Origin: HGM04593 sp964423665 | GTDB taxonomy: Bacteria; Bacteroidota; Bacteroidia; Bacteroidales; Bacteroidaceae | DNA length: 22,056 bases | Assembly (NCBI GenBank): GCA_964423665.1 | Contig: CAYRFX010000036.1 | Coordinates: 1-22,056, forward strand | Direction of reading: 5' to 3' | Shown: positions 6,242 through 14,039 of the stretch, piece by piece | How the letters are laid out: each line of letters begins with the position of its first letter | Numbering within the stretch: position 1 is the first letter of the stretch | Made by a program: the position numbers and the translations under genes | The notes under the pieces: generated by a model | The model's input: the letters and a program-made list of their open reading frames with translations, nothing else | What the model was told of the DNA's origin: nothing | The model's database searches: none

Positions 6242-9064
6242 ATGGATAAACTATTTCTGCTTGACGCATACGCACTTATATACCGTGCATATTATGCATT
6301 TATCAAGAACCCGAGAATCAACTCCAAAGGATTCAACACGTCTGCCATACTGGGGTTTGTAAACACACTTGAAGATGTTCTTAAAAAAGAAAATCCCACA
6401 CACATAGGCATAGCATTCGATCCGCGAGGCAAGACATTCCGCCACGAGGCATACGAGCAATATAAAGCACAACGCGAAGAGACCCCGGAGGTTATACGCG
6501 AATCGGTACCTGTTATAAAGGATATTATAAAAGCATATAATATACCTGTTTTTGAGGTACCCGGATATGAGGCCGACGATGTAGTGGGAACACTCGCAAA
6601 ACAAGCGGAAAAAAGGGGAATTATTACATATATGATGACCCCCGACAAAGACTATGGACAGCTCGTTTCGGACAAGGTGTTTATCTATCGCCCGAAGTAT
6701 GGCGACAAAGAGTTTGAGGTAATGGGCGTGGAGAGGGTAAAAGAGAAATTCGGCATCGAGCGCACCGAACAGGTTATCGACCTCTTGGGTCTCATGGGCG
6801 ATGCCAGTGACAATATCCCCGGCTGCCCCGGCGTGGGTGAAAAAACAGCACAAAAACTCATCGCCGAATTTGACAGCATAGAAAATCTTCTTGCCAACAC
6901 CGACAAACTCAAAGGTGCACTTAAAACAAAAGTAGAAGAGAACAAAGAAAAAATTCTGTTCAGCAAATTCCTTGCAACAATAAAAACAGATGTTCCCATC
7001 GAACTCGATATGGAAGATTTGAAACGGGAGCCCGCAAACGAAAGCGAACTTACACGCTTGCTCGACTTTTACGAACTGCGCGCCTTGAAAGAGAGAGTGA
7101 AGAAAAACAACATTGCCCCCTCGCTCTTCGACGCACCGACTGAAGATGAACCGGCAGAGGAAAAAAGAAAAAACAAAAAAACCGACCCCCTTCAACCCTC
7201 TCTCTTTGATTTTTTCCCCGCCGAAGACACGGGCGATGAAAAAAAATCCAGCCATTTGAGCTTAAAAGACACCCCACACAGCTATAAACTAATTGATAAA
7301 GAGGATGATATACACAATTTTCTTTCTGCTATAAAAAATTGCAAAACTGTGTGCATAGACACAGAAACCACAAGCACCAACGCCTTAGAGGCCGAGCTTG
7401 TTGGAATTTCCCTTTCTGTGAAAGAAGGAGAGGCTGTTTATATCCCCATTGCAGCCGACCGGGCAGCCGCCACCACCCGACTGCAAATTTTGCGCCCGCT
7501 CATAGAAGACAAGGATATATGTAAAGTGGGGCAGAACATAAAATACGACCTCACCGTTCTTGCCAACTACGGGATTGAGATGCAAGGAAAATTATTCGAC
7601 ACAATGATTGCCCATTATGTGTTGCAGCCCGAGCTCTATCACGGCATGGACTATCTTGCCGAAATTTATCTCAACTACGAGACAATAAAAATCACCGAGC
7701 TCATAGGAGCAAAAGGGAAAAACCAGAAAAACATGCGCGACCTCTCCCCTGCCGATATATGCGACTACGCCTGTGAAGATGCCGACATTACCCTGCGACT
7801 AAAAAATATATTGGAGAAAGAGATTAAAGAGGAGGGTATCGAAGAGCTTTTCTACAAAATAGAGATGCCACTAATCCCCGTGCTCGCATACATGGAACGC
7901 AACGGAGCCCGCATAGATACCAAAGCGCTGAAAGAAACCTCTATCCTGCTTGGCAAACGCCTCGATGAGATAGAAAGCGAAATTTTCACTCTCGCAGGAG
8001 AAGCCTTCAATATTGCATCTCCCAAGCAGGTGGGCGATATACTCTTTGGTAAATTAAAGATTGTGGATAAACCCAAAAAGACAAAAACAGGGCAATTCGT
8101 CACATCGGAAGAGGTGCTTGCACAACTGCAGAACCGCCACCCTATCGTAAAAAATATTTTACAATACAGAGGACTTAAAAAACTATTGAGCACATATATC
8201 GACAGCCTGCCGGCTCTTGTGAACAGCCACACCGGAAAGATACACACATCATACAACCAAACAGTGACGGCAACAGGACGATTGAGCTCAAGCAACCCCA
8301 ACCTGCAAAATATACCCATTCGCGACGAAGAAGGCAAAGAGGTGCGCAAAGCCTTTATTCCCGACAACGGCTGCCTCTTCCTCTCTGTCGATTATTCGCA
8401 GATAGAATTACGCATAATGGCACATCTGAGCGGCGACAGCAATATGATAGATGACTTTTGCAGCGGGCACGACATTCACGCTGCAACGGCTGCAAAAATA
8501 TATAAAAAGCCCATTGAGGAGGTTACAAAAGATGAACGCCGCAAAGCAAAGGTTGCAAACTTCGGTATCATATACGGAATATCGGTGTTCGGGCTTGCCG
8601 AGCGCATGAACGTAAACCGATTCGAAGCAAAAACACTAATCGACAACTATTTTGAAACATACAAAGGAGTAGCCGATTATATTGAAAAATGCAAACAAGA
8701 AGCCAAGCTTAACGGATATGTCGAAACCATATTCAAGCGCAAACGCTACCTTCCTGATATTAACTCACACAACGCTGTGGTGCGCGGATATGCCGAGCGA
8801 AACGCCGTGAACGCCCCCATACAGGGAAGCGCGGCCGACATTATAAAGGTGGCAATGATAAACATCTATCGTCGCATGAAGGAGCAGCAGATGCGCTCCA
8901 CAATGATACTGCAGGTGCACGACGAACTCAATTTCAACGTGGTGCCCGAGGAAAAAGAGGCACTGCAAGCACTTGTAGTAGAAGAGATGCAACAGGCATT
9001 CAAGATGAAAGTACCCCTTGTTGCCGACTACGGCTGGGGTGCAAACTGGTTGGAGGCACATTGA
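6242..9064 (+). CDS. polA: DNA polymerase I
   Basis: This repair polymerase processes Okazaki fragments and fills excision-repair gaps. All three domains are present in 940 residues. The N-terminal 5'-3' flap nuclease runs to about residue 290 (FDPRGKTFRHE, YEADDVVGT, LMGDASDNIPGCPGVGEKTA). An acidic/lysine-rich linker spans about 295-345. The 3'-5' proofreading domain keeps its metal ligands in CIDTETT (D373, E375), with NIKYDLTVL and YACEDAD downstream, so proofreading is probably active, unlike in Taq. The polymerase domain has motif A SVDYSQIELR (catalytic D717), the O-helix RRKAKVANFGIIYG, and motif C QVHDE (D894). It is followed by a terminator and is divergently arranged with the prenyl synthase gene. 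Identification is certain. Confidence 0.98.
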   Translation: MDKLFLLDAYALIYRAYYAFIKNPRINSKGFNTSAILGFVNTLEDVLKKENPTHIGIAFDPRGKTFRHEAYEQYKAQREETPEVIRESVPVIKDIIKAYNIPVFEVPGYEADDVVGTLAKQAEKRGIITYMMTPDKDYGQLVSDKVFIYRPKYGDKEFEVMGVERVKEKFGIERTEQVIDLLGLMGDASDNIPGCPGVGEKTAQKLIAEFDSIENLLANTDKLKGALKTKVEENKEKILFSKFLATIKTDVPIELDMEDLKREPANESELTRLLDFYELRALKERVKKNNIAPSLFDAPTEDEPAEEKRKNKKTDPLQPSLFDFFPAEDTGDEKKSSHLSLKDTPHSYKLIDKEDDIHNFLSAIKNCKTVCIDTETTSTNALEAELVGISLSVKEGEAVYIPIAADRAAATTRLQILRPLIEDKDICKVGQNIKYDLTVLANYGIEMQGKLFDTMIAHYVLQPELYHGMDYLAEIYLNYETIKITELIGAKGKNQKNMRDLSPADICDYACEDADITLRLKNILEKEIKEEGIEELFYKIEMPLIPVLAYMERNGARIDTKALKETSILLGKRLDEIESEIFTLAGEAFNIASPKQVGDILFGKLKIVDKPKKTKTGQFVTSEEVLAQLQNRHPIVKNILQYRGLKKLLSTYIDSLPALVNSHTGKIHTSYNQTVTATGRLSSSNPNLQNIPIRDEEGKEVRKAFIPDNGCLFLSVDYSQIELRIMAHLSGDSNMIDDFCSGHDIHAATAAKIYKKPIEEVTKDERRKAKVANFGIIYGISVFGLAERMNVNRFEAKTLIDNYFETYKGVADYIEKCKQEAKLNGYVETIFKRKRYLPDINSHNAVVRGYAERNAVNAPIQGSAADIIKVAMINIYRRMKEQQMRSTMILQVHDELNFNVVPEEKEALQALVVEEMQQAFKMKVPLVADYGWGANWLEAH

Positions 9065-9073
9065 TAAAATATC

Positions 9074-9106
9074 AAGAAGAAGGGATTGAAAAATTCCTTC
9101 TTTTTT
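9074..9106 (+). terminator. intrinsic terminator after polA
   Basis: Arm AGAAGGGA (9078-9085) pairs with TTCCTTCT (9094-9101), with one G:T, across the loop TTGAAAAA. The stem can extend outward with A:T pairs to 9074/9105 and is followed by a T-run ending at 9106. It starts about 10 bp after the polA stop and separates polA from the ECF sigma unit. Confidence 0.8.
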
Positions 9107-9135
9107 GTAACCTTTCGGCAGGTACCTGTGTCTAA
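9107..9135 (+). promoter_or_regulatory. candidate ECF-sigma promoter for the DUF6249-like/sigma unit
   Basis: GTAACCTTT (9107-9115) and GTCTAA (9130-9135) give an AAC-N17-TGTC layout. That resembles ECF promoters, which carry an AAC-containing -35 and a GTC-type -10. A 10-bp perfect palindrome, CAGGTACCTG (9119-9128), lies in the spacer. It sits 50 bp before the first gene of an operon that encodes an ECF sigma factor, so autoregulation is the natural inference. No TAnnTTTG element is seen here. Confidence 0.5.
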
Positions 9136-9184
9136 CATACGGTACCAAAAAGAAAATTCCAATCACATAAAAACCGAAAAAGCA

Positions 9185-9895
9185 ATGAAACGAATAGCAA
9201 AAACAATTCTTCTTGCGGCAATGATAGCCATATTGCCCACCCTCTCACAAGCACAAACCAACTTCTCTCAATGGACAAAACTTGCCGAAGAGGGGTATAT
9301 AACCAAAGAAATGGCAGCAACAGCAATTGAAAAAGAGGAACTTGAAAAATCGGAAAACAGCAGACGGGCGTTGGAGTTGAATTCCGAAGAACAGAAGCGG
9401 CGTTTTGAACTTGAAAAATACGAAACATTCTACCAAGGAATGACCGCCATCGTAGGTTGCATAACAATAATGGGCGGCATTGTATTGGTTGTAATGCTTG
9501 CCTTCCGCAACCAACGTCGCAAGGACGAACAGGAAAAAGAGATGCTTGACAAACTTATAGAGAAAGGTGTTTTCACACAAGGAGAACCTGTAAGTCTTGA
9601 ATTTTTCAATGCACAAAAGAGCATTACCACAGCCAAGAATTATATTACCGATGCAACGATGATAGGCGTGGGCATGGCATTTGTTTTTTCAAACACCAAT
9701 TGGACAGATATAATATCCCTTGCTGCAAACATACTATTATGGGTGGGTGTTTTGCGCCTCACTGTGCGCACAGCCATAGCCCTTGCAAAATTTATGAAGG
9801 AGAAAAAAGTTAATAATAAGGTTAAAAACAGTTCCGCAGAAACAGCCATCACGCCTACCGGCAACCAAGAAACCGCAGAAGGTGTAAAATATTAA
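9185..9895 (+). CDS. DUF6249-like membrane protein with signal peptide
   Basis: This is a 236-residue envelope protein of unknown biochemical role. The start at MKRIAKTILLAAMIAILPTLSQAQ is chosen because it gives a clean Sec signal peptide (predicted cut after SQA, residues 21-23). An in-frame ATG at 9086 lies in the polA terminator and would add an unlikely leader. After the signal come a charged, probably coiled-coil stretch (35-80), a first membrane helix (about 85-107), a basic/acidic loop with GEPVSLEFF (133-141), and two further hydrophobic segments (about 156-170 and 175-200). The tail is lysine-rich. The layout and the GEPxxxEFF-type loop resemble the DUF6249 family, which I recall next to sigma-70 genes in Bacteroidota. 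The sigma gene starts 11 bp downstream. A role as sensor or sigma regulator is inference. Confidence 0.72.
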   Translation: MKRIAKTILLAAMIAILPTLSQAQTNFSQWTKLAEEGYITKEMAATAIEKEELEKSENSRRALELNSEEQKRRFELEKYETFYQGMTAIVGCITIMGGIVLVVMLAFRNQRRKDEQEKEMLDKLIEKGVFTQGEPVSLEFFNAQKSITTAKNYITDATMIGVGMAFVFSNTNWTDIISLAANILLWVGVLRLTVRTAIALAKFMKEKKVNNKVKNSSAETAITPTGNQETAEGVKY

Positions 9896-9906
9896 AAACC
9901 TGCACA

Positions 9907-10455
9907 ATGAAACAATCGGAAGACATTCTGTGGGTAACAAGGGTGCTTCTATGGAACGACGAACGCGCATTTTCACGTTTAATGGAGAAATATCTACCCC
10001 AAGTGCGTAGATATTTCCTCGTGCAGACGATGGGAAACCAAGCCACGAGCGACGACCTCACTCAAGAGACCTTTATAAAGGCGTGGCAAGGGATTGGAGG
10101 ATTCCGCGGGCTATCCTCGTTCAGTACCTGGCTCTACCGCATAGCATATAACACTTTTATAAATTATACACGCGGCAAAGGGAATCCCACTACACCAATA
10201 GATGAAGAACACACAGCATATGAAATACCCGATGAAGGGCCACCACTCTATGAACAGGAAAAAGCTCTGCAAAAGGCCGTTTACAGCCTCAATGAAAAGG
10301 AACGACACTGCATAACACTGTTCTACTTTGAGGAGATGAGCATAAAAGAGATACAAAAGATAACAGGCTACCCCGCAGGCAGCATAAAGGCATATCTGTC
10401 ACGCGGGCGTGATAGGCTCGAAAAAATATTGAAAAGCGATGAAAACAAGAGATAA
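9907..10455 (+). CDS. ECF-type RNA polymerase sigma factor
   Basis: This alternative sigma factor (182 residues) contains only regions 2 and 4, the ECF layout. Region 2 spans about 20-90 (SDDLTQETFIKAWQGIGGF, then STWLYRIAYNTFINYTRG). Region 4 spans about 124-175, with LNEKERHCITLFYFEEMSIKEIQKITGYPAGSIKAYLSRGRDRL as a typical helix-turn-helix that reads the -35 element. The linker is short and acidic. It lies 11 bp after the DUF6249-like gene, and its last 17 bp overlap the next gene, indicating one transcript and probable translational coupling. Such sigma factors are normally held by a membrane anti-sigma factor; the two flanking membrane proteins are the candidates. Its regulon is unknown beyond the likely self-directed promoter upstream. 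Confidence 0.93.
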   Translation: MKQSEDILWVTRVLLWNDERAFSRLMEKYLPQVRRYFLVQTMGNQATSDDLTQETFIKAWQGIGGFRGLSSFSTWLYRIAYNTFINYTRGKGNPTTPIDEEHTAYEIPDEGPPLYEQEKALQKAVYSLNEKERHCITLFYFEEMSIKEIQKITGYPAGSIKAYLSRGRDRLEKILKSDENKR

Positions 10456-10834
10456 AATACTTTCCAATGCGCTAAAACAGACCTTTCCACCACAAACAGA
10501 GAGGGAAAAACGCTTGCTGATGCAAATAGAGAGCCGGTTGCCGGCACGTAAAAACAGGCTTATGACAATACCGCTTATGCTTAATATTGCGGCAATCATA
10601 GGGTGCGTGGCACTGTTTTTTACAATCAATTGGAACGAAACAACCGATTCTGTTATCAAAATTGTGGCAGAATACCTCAAAAATGGTATTTCATTCAGCG
10701 ATATACCCCAAAGTATTCTGTTGCCACCGATGCTCGTCATAACAATAATATGGTTGTTATACAACACCATTGGAGAGTATCTCAACAATCGTAATATGGA
10801 TATTTTGGAACAAGCCTTGAAGCAGAGACCATAA
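10439..10834 (+). CDS. small two-helix membrane protein, possible anti-sigma factor
   Basis: I do not recognise a named family for this 131-residue protein. A charged cytoplasm-type N-terminus (residues 1-40, including TEREKRLLMQIESRLPARKNR) precedes a first membrane helix (about 41-63, MTIPLMLNIAAIIGCVALFFTI). A short loop (64-93) leads to a second helix (about 94-112, LLPPMLVITIIWLLYNTI), and a short tail ends it. The gene overlaps the ECF sigma gene by 17 bp, an arrangement common for cognate anti-sigma factors. The N-terminal part would face the sigma factor if the protein inserts N-in. It lacks the HxxxCxxC zinc motif of ZAS anti-sigma factors, so the role is positional inference only. 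Confidence 0.7.
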   Translation: MKTRDKILSNALKQTFPPQTEREKRLLMQIESRLPARKNRLMTIPLMLNIAAIIGCVALFFTINWNETTDSVIKIVAEYLKNGISFSDIPQSILLPPMLVITIIWLLYNTIGEYLNNRNMDILEQALKQRP

Positions 10835-10873
10835 AGAAGGGTTGTTCTATTTTTTTACTTATAAGATTTTACC

Positions 10874-10909
10874 TATTTTTGCAGTGCCCTTTAGGAGCGT
10901 TGCAAAAAT
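10874..10909 (+). promoter_or_regulatory. promoter and overlapping inverted repeat before the acyltransferase gene
   Basis: TATTTTTG (10874-10881) is an exact TAnnTTTG -7 element, 39 bp before the start codon; the -33 position is only T-rich. A perfect 9-bp inverted repeat, ATTTTTGCA (10875-10883) and TGCAAAAAT (10901-10909), overlaps it with a 17-nt spacer. Because the left arm lies inside the promoter, a repressor operator is more likely than an RNA hairpin, but this is untested. Confidence 0.5.
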
Positions 10910-10920
10910 TTTATATGTAA

Positions 10921-11997
10921 ATGAAACAGCCATACGACCTTGAACAGATAAATACAATGTCCTGGATGCGCTTTCCGTTAATTATCGGAGTCGTATTGGC
11001 ACATTGCAACCTATATGCACTTGTAGAGGCTTGGGATGGAACAACGCCCGAATGGCCCGAATGGCTTATTTTTATATTCAAATACACATACTGGATAATA
11101 TTTCCGCCACGCGTTCCCACACTGTTCATCATATCGGGCTACTTCTTTTTCAGGTCGCAACAAAAAAGGGATGTTCACTTTTTTACCGACAAATTCAAAC
11201 GCAGGCTTCACTCCCTCCTCATTCCTTACATTGTATGGAATGCCATTGCAATTACAACGATGTTTATAAGATATGATATAATAGAGGGACTTGACTACTC
11301 TGCTACAGACTATCTGAGTGGGTTCTGGAGTTCAAGTATCAACAACAATGGATTGCCTGCCAATAATCCATTATGGTTTATGCGTAATCTTATGGCAGTA
11401 AGCCTGTTGAGCCCCATAATATATTACTTGATAAAAAATAAATACGGTTTCGTGACAGTTGCTACAATCACAATCTGCTACATATTCAATATTCACATTC
11501 CGATATACAGAACTTGTATTGAAACAATTCTGTTTTTCACCGTAGGTGCCTACATTGCCATACACAATATAAGAATAACAACCATTCCAAGAGTAATAGG
11601 CCTATCAGCACTATTGCTGTATGTACCGGTGCAGCTGATGATGATTGGTATTAACTCCAACAATCATTTTATATACTGTTTCAACCTTATTACAGGTTTT
11701 ATAAAGATTACAGCAATATTCTATCTGATATCGTATCTATTCAGAAAAAATATATTAAAACCGGTTCCACTATTGAGTAATATGTCGTTCACACTGTATG
11801 CACTTCACGGCATAATCATAGGACCTATAATTATGGTTCTTTACAGATTATCGGGAAATACGGACAACCCATTGGCTCTGTTGGGTATATATATTGCCAC
11901 ACCGTTGATTATTTTAGTCTGTACTTATGTGTTCTATAAAACCATTACAAGATATACCCCAATGATAGCCAAAATAGTTACCGGCAACAGGAGGTAA
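10921..11997 (+). CDS. acyltransferase family 3 integral membrane protein
   Basis: This polytopic inner-membrane protein (358 residues, about ten hydrophobic segments) belongs to the acyltransferase-3 group, whose members O-acylate cell-surface sugars or other extracytoplasmic acceptors. Family features are the first-helix pattern with Arg17 and His28 (SWMRFPLIIGVVLAHCN), VPTLFIISGYFFF (61-73, the usual P-x-F-F-I-S-G-Y/F element), NPLWFMRNLM and, near the C-terminus, FTLYALHGIIIG. The acceptor and acyl group are unknown. It stands alone between the ECF unit and ychF with its own -7 element and inverted repeat. By eye it is richer in A+T and uses fewer CGC/GCC-type codons than its neighbours, suggesting later acquisition, though membrane genes are often biased this way. 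Confidence 0.85.
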   Translation: MKQPYDLEQINTMSWMRFPLIIGVVLAHCNLYALVEAWDGTTPEWPEWLIFIFKYTYWIIFPPRVPTLFIISGYFFFRSQQKRDVHFFTDKFKRRLHSLLIPYIVWNAIAITTMFIRYDIIEGLDYSATDYLSGFWSSSINNNGLPANNPLWFMRNLMAVSLLSPIIYYLIKNKYGFVTVATITICYIFNIHIPIYRTCIETILFFTVGAYIAIHNIRITTIPRVIGLSALLLYVPVQLMMIGINSNNHFIYCFNLITGFIKITAIFYLISYLFRKNILKPVPLLSNMSFTLYALHGIIIGPIIMVLYRLSGNTDNPLALLGIYIATPLIILVCTYVFYKTITRYTPMIAKIVTGNRR

Positions 11998-12029
11998 TTT
12001 GATAGAAACGAATTTATTCACTATCTTCG
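11998..12029 (+). promoter_or_regulatory. promoter for ychF-lgt
   Basis: TTTG (11998-12001) is separated by 20 bp from TATCTTCG (12022-12029), a one-base variant of TAnnTTTG. The element and spacing fit the Bacteroidota primary-sigma promoter (TTTG, 19-21 bp, TAnnTTTG). It is the only promoter in the window where both boxes are clear. The ychF start is 39 bp downstream. Confidence 0.72.
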
Positions 12030-12068
12030 CAACGAAAAACATAGAATAATATAAAAATATAGATATTT

Positions 12069-13172
12069 ATGGCTTTGAAAGCAGGAATTGTGGGCTTGCC
12101 CAATGTAGGAAAATCAACACTCTTTAACTGCCTCTCAAGTGCAAAGGCACAGGCAGCAAACTTCCCCTTCTGCACCATCGACGCACAGATGGGACAGATT
12201 ACAGTACCCGACGAGCGACTGAACAAACTCGCCGAACTTGTACACCCCGGGCGCATAGTTCCCGCAACTTGTGATATTGTGGATATTGCAGGTCTTGTGA
12301 AAGGCGCCAGCAAGGGCGAGGGATTGGGTAACCAATTTCTTGGAAATATTCGAGAGACAGATGCCATTATACACGTTCTCCGCTGCTTCGACAACGATAA
12401 TATTGTGCATGTCGATGGCTCGGTAGATCCCGTGCGCGACAAGGAGATTATTGACATTGAACTGCAACTGAAAGACCTCGAAACCATAGAGAACCGCATA
12501 AAACGTGTGGAAAAACAGGCACGCGTGGGTGGCGACAAACAGGCAAAGCTCGAATATGATGTACTCACGCAGTACAAAGATGCGTTAGAGGCAGGAAAAT
12601 CGGCGCGTACAGTGGTTTTTGAGACCGAGGATGAGCAGAACATTGCAAAGAACCTTTTCCTCCTCACAACAAAGCCTGTGCTCTATGTGTGCAACGTAGA
12701 TGACACATCGGCTGCCAACGGAAACAAATATGTGGAGGCAGTGCGCGAGGCAATAAAAGAGGAGAATGCCGAACTTATAATAATATCGGCACAGACAGAG
12801 GCCGATATTGCCGAGCTCGAAAGCTACGAGGAGAAACAGATGTTCTTGGAGGATATGGGACTCACAGAATCGGGCTGCGACCGCCTTATAAAAGCGATAT
12901 ATAACCTGCTGAATCTGCAAACATTCATCACGGCAGGCGAGATGGAGGTGAAGGCGTGGACCTTCCGCAAAGGGTGGAAGGCACCGCAATGCGCAGGCGT
13001 CATTCACACCGACTTTGAGAAAGGCTTTATCCGTGCACAGGTTATAAAATACGAGGATTATATACAATATGGTTCCGAGGCTGCCGTGCGCGAGGCAGGC
13101 AAAATGGGAGTAGAAGGCAAAGAATATATTGTTCAAGATGGTGATATAATGCACTTCCTCTTCAATGTATAA
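12069..13172 (+). CDS. ychF: Obg-family ATPase YchF (EngD)
   Basis: YchF is a universally conserved P-loop protein of the Obg group that prefers ATP, associates with ribosomes and is linked to translation and oxidative-stress control. The 367-residue protein starts with the P-loop GLPNVGKST (9-17). DIAGLVKGASKGEGLGNQFL is the G3/switch II region, and CNVDD stands where GTPases have NKxD, in line with altered nucleotide specificity. A helical coiled-coil arm (about 130-200) includes RVEKQARVGGDKQAKLEYD. The C-terminal TGS domain ends YIVQDGDIMHFLFNV. It has a good promoter upstream, and lgt follows after 13 bp, probably in one transcript. A catalase gene lies beyond the shared terminator, but on the other strand. 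Confidence 0.97.
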   Translation: MALKAGIVGLPNVGKSTLFNCLSSAKAQAANFPFCTIDAQMGQITVPDERLNKLAELVHPGRIVPATCDIVDIAGLVKGASKGEGLGNQFLGNIRETDAIIHVLRCFDNDNIVHVDGSVDPVRDKEIIDIELQLKDLETIENRIKRVEKQARVGGDKQAKLEYDVLTQYKDALEAGKSARTVVFETEDEQNIAKNLFLLTTKPVLYVCNVDDTSAANGNKYVEAVREAIKEENAELIIISAQTEADIAELESYEEKQMFLEDMGLTESGCDRLIKAIYNLLNLQTFITAGEMEVKAWTFRKGWKAPQCAGVIHTDFEKGFIRAQVIKYEDYIQYGSEAAVREAGKMGVEGKEYIVQDGDIMHFLFNV

Positions 13173-13185
13173 TTAAACAAATAAT

Positions 13186-14010
13186 ATGAATACACTACCC
13201 TGCCACATAATTTGGGACCCTGCCACAGCACCGTTTTCAATAGGAAATTTTGAAATACGTTACTACTCGCTCTGTTGGGTAATAGGACTCGGGCTGGGAT
13301 ATTACATTATGCAACAACTCTATAAGAGGCAAAAAGTTAGTGAACAACTTTTTGAGCCCCTCTTCATGTATTGTTTCATTGGAATACTCTTGGGTGCACG
13401 ATTGGGACATTGTCTCTTTTATGAACCCGAATATTATTTGAGCCACATTTGGGAGATGCTGTTGCCAATAAAAACAACAGCCGACGGCTGGCGCTTCATT
13501 GGTTATCAAGGGCTTGCAAGCCATGGAGGAACATTGGGACTAATGCTTGCTCTCTATTGTTACAGCCGCAAAACAAAACTCTCGTTTATGTGGATACTCG
13601 ACAATATAGCAATAACCACTCCCATCGTGGCAACATTCATACGCATTGGAAATTTTATGAATTCCGAGATTTTAGGACGTGCCACAGAGAGCCCGTTAGG
13701 AATTATATTTGCACAGGTTGATAATGTTCCACGCCACCCTGCTCAGCTTTATGAGGCTATTGCCTACCTGCTTATATTCATTGGTGGGTGGCTGCTTTAT
13801 AAGAAATTCCCCAAGCGTGTGGGCACAGGCTTTTATTTTGGCTATTGCCTTGCCACAATATTCACATTCCGTTTCTTTGTGGAGTTTATAAAAGAGGTTC
13901 AGGTGGATTTTGAACAGGGAATGACACTGGATATGGGACAATGGCTCAGTATTCCGTTTATGATTATAGGAATTTATTATATAATTAAATCCACTAAAAA
14001 AGCAGCGTAG
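13186..14010 (+). CDS. lgt: prolipoprotein diacylglyceryl transferase
   Basis: Lgt is the inner-membrane enzyme that transfers diacylglycerol from phosphatidylglycerol to the lipobox cysteine of prelipoproteins, the first step of lipoprotein maturation. The 274-residue protein has about seven membrane segments. Family markers are GARLGHCLFYEP (70-81), GLASHGGTLG (109-118) and the signature RIGNFMNSEILGR (153-165), plus HPAQLYEA before the last segments. It is 13 bp behind ychF. The final codons (KSTKKAA and the stop) are part of the terminator hairpin, with the TAG in its loop. Lgt should be essential or important here, given the many lipoproteins of Bacteroidota. Confidence 0.97.
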   Translation: MNTLPCHIIWDPATAPFSIGNFEIRYYSLCWVIGLGLGYYIMQQLYKRQKVSEQLFEPLFMYCFIGILLGARLGHCLFYEPEYYLSHIWEMLLPIKTTADGWRFIGYQGLASHGGTLGLMLALYCYSRKTKLSFMWILDNIAITTPIVATFIRIGNFMNSEILGRATESPLGIIFAQVDNVPRHPAQLYEAIAYLLIFIGGWLLYKKFPKRVGTGFYFGYCLATIFTFRFFVEFIKEVQVDFEQGMTLDMGQWLSIPFMIIGIYYIIKSTKKAA

Positions 14011-14024
14011 GCTGCTTTTTTAGT
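13993..14024. terminator. bidirectional terminator shared by lgt and the catalase gene
   Basis: This is a perfect 14-bp inverted repeat (13993-14006 and 14011-14024, inner part GCAGC/GCTGC) around a GTAG loop, with A6 on one side and T6 on the other. The lgt stop codon TAG occupies 14008-14010, in the loop. The convergent catalase gene ends 16 bp further on. Confidence 0.93.
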
Positions 14025-14039
14025 TTCACTATAAGTTTC

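Noticed and set aside
6251..7255. 334-codon open frame on the - strand opposite polA
   Set aside because: Its translation is rich in Phe and Cys without any family motif, and it lies wholly antisense to the conserved polA nuclease domain.
9121..9148. Two GGTACC copies near the sigma operon start as a repeat or operator pair
   Set aside because: A six-base palindrome occurring twice within about 20 bp is weak evidence; only the longer CAGGTACCTG palindrome is kept as part of the promoter observation.
9086..9184. Upstream in-frame ATG that would lengthen the DUF6249-like protein by 33 residues
   Set aside because: It lies inside the polA terminator and upstream of the candidate promoter, and the extension would bury a clear signal peptide that begins at 9185.
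10823..10858. Possible terminator after the small membrane protein gene (AGAA...TTCT followed by T-run)
   Set aside because: Only four base pairs can form, too weak to call; the T-run may instead belong to the acyltransferase promoter.
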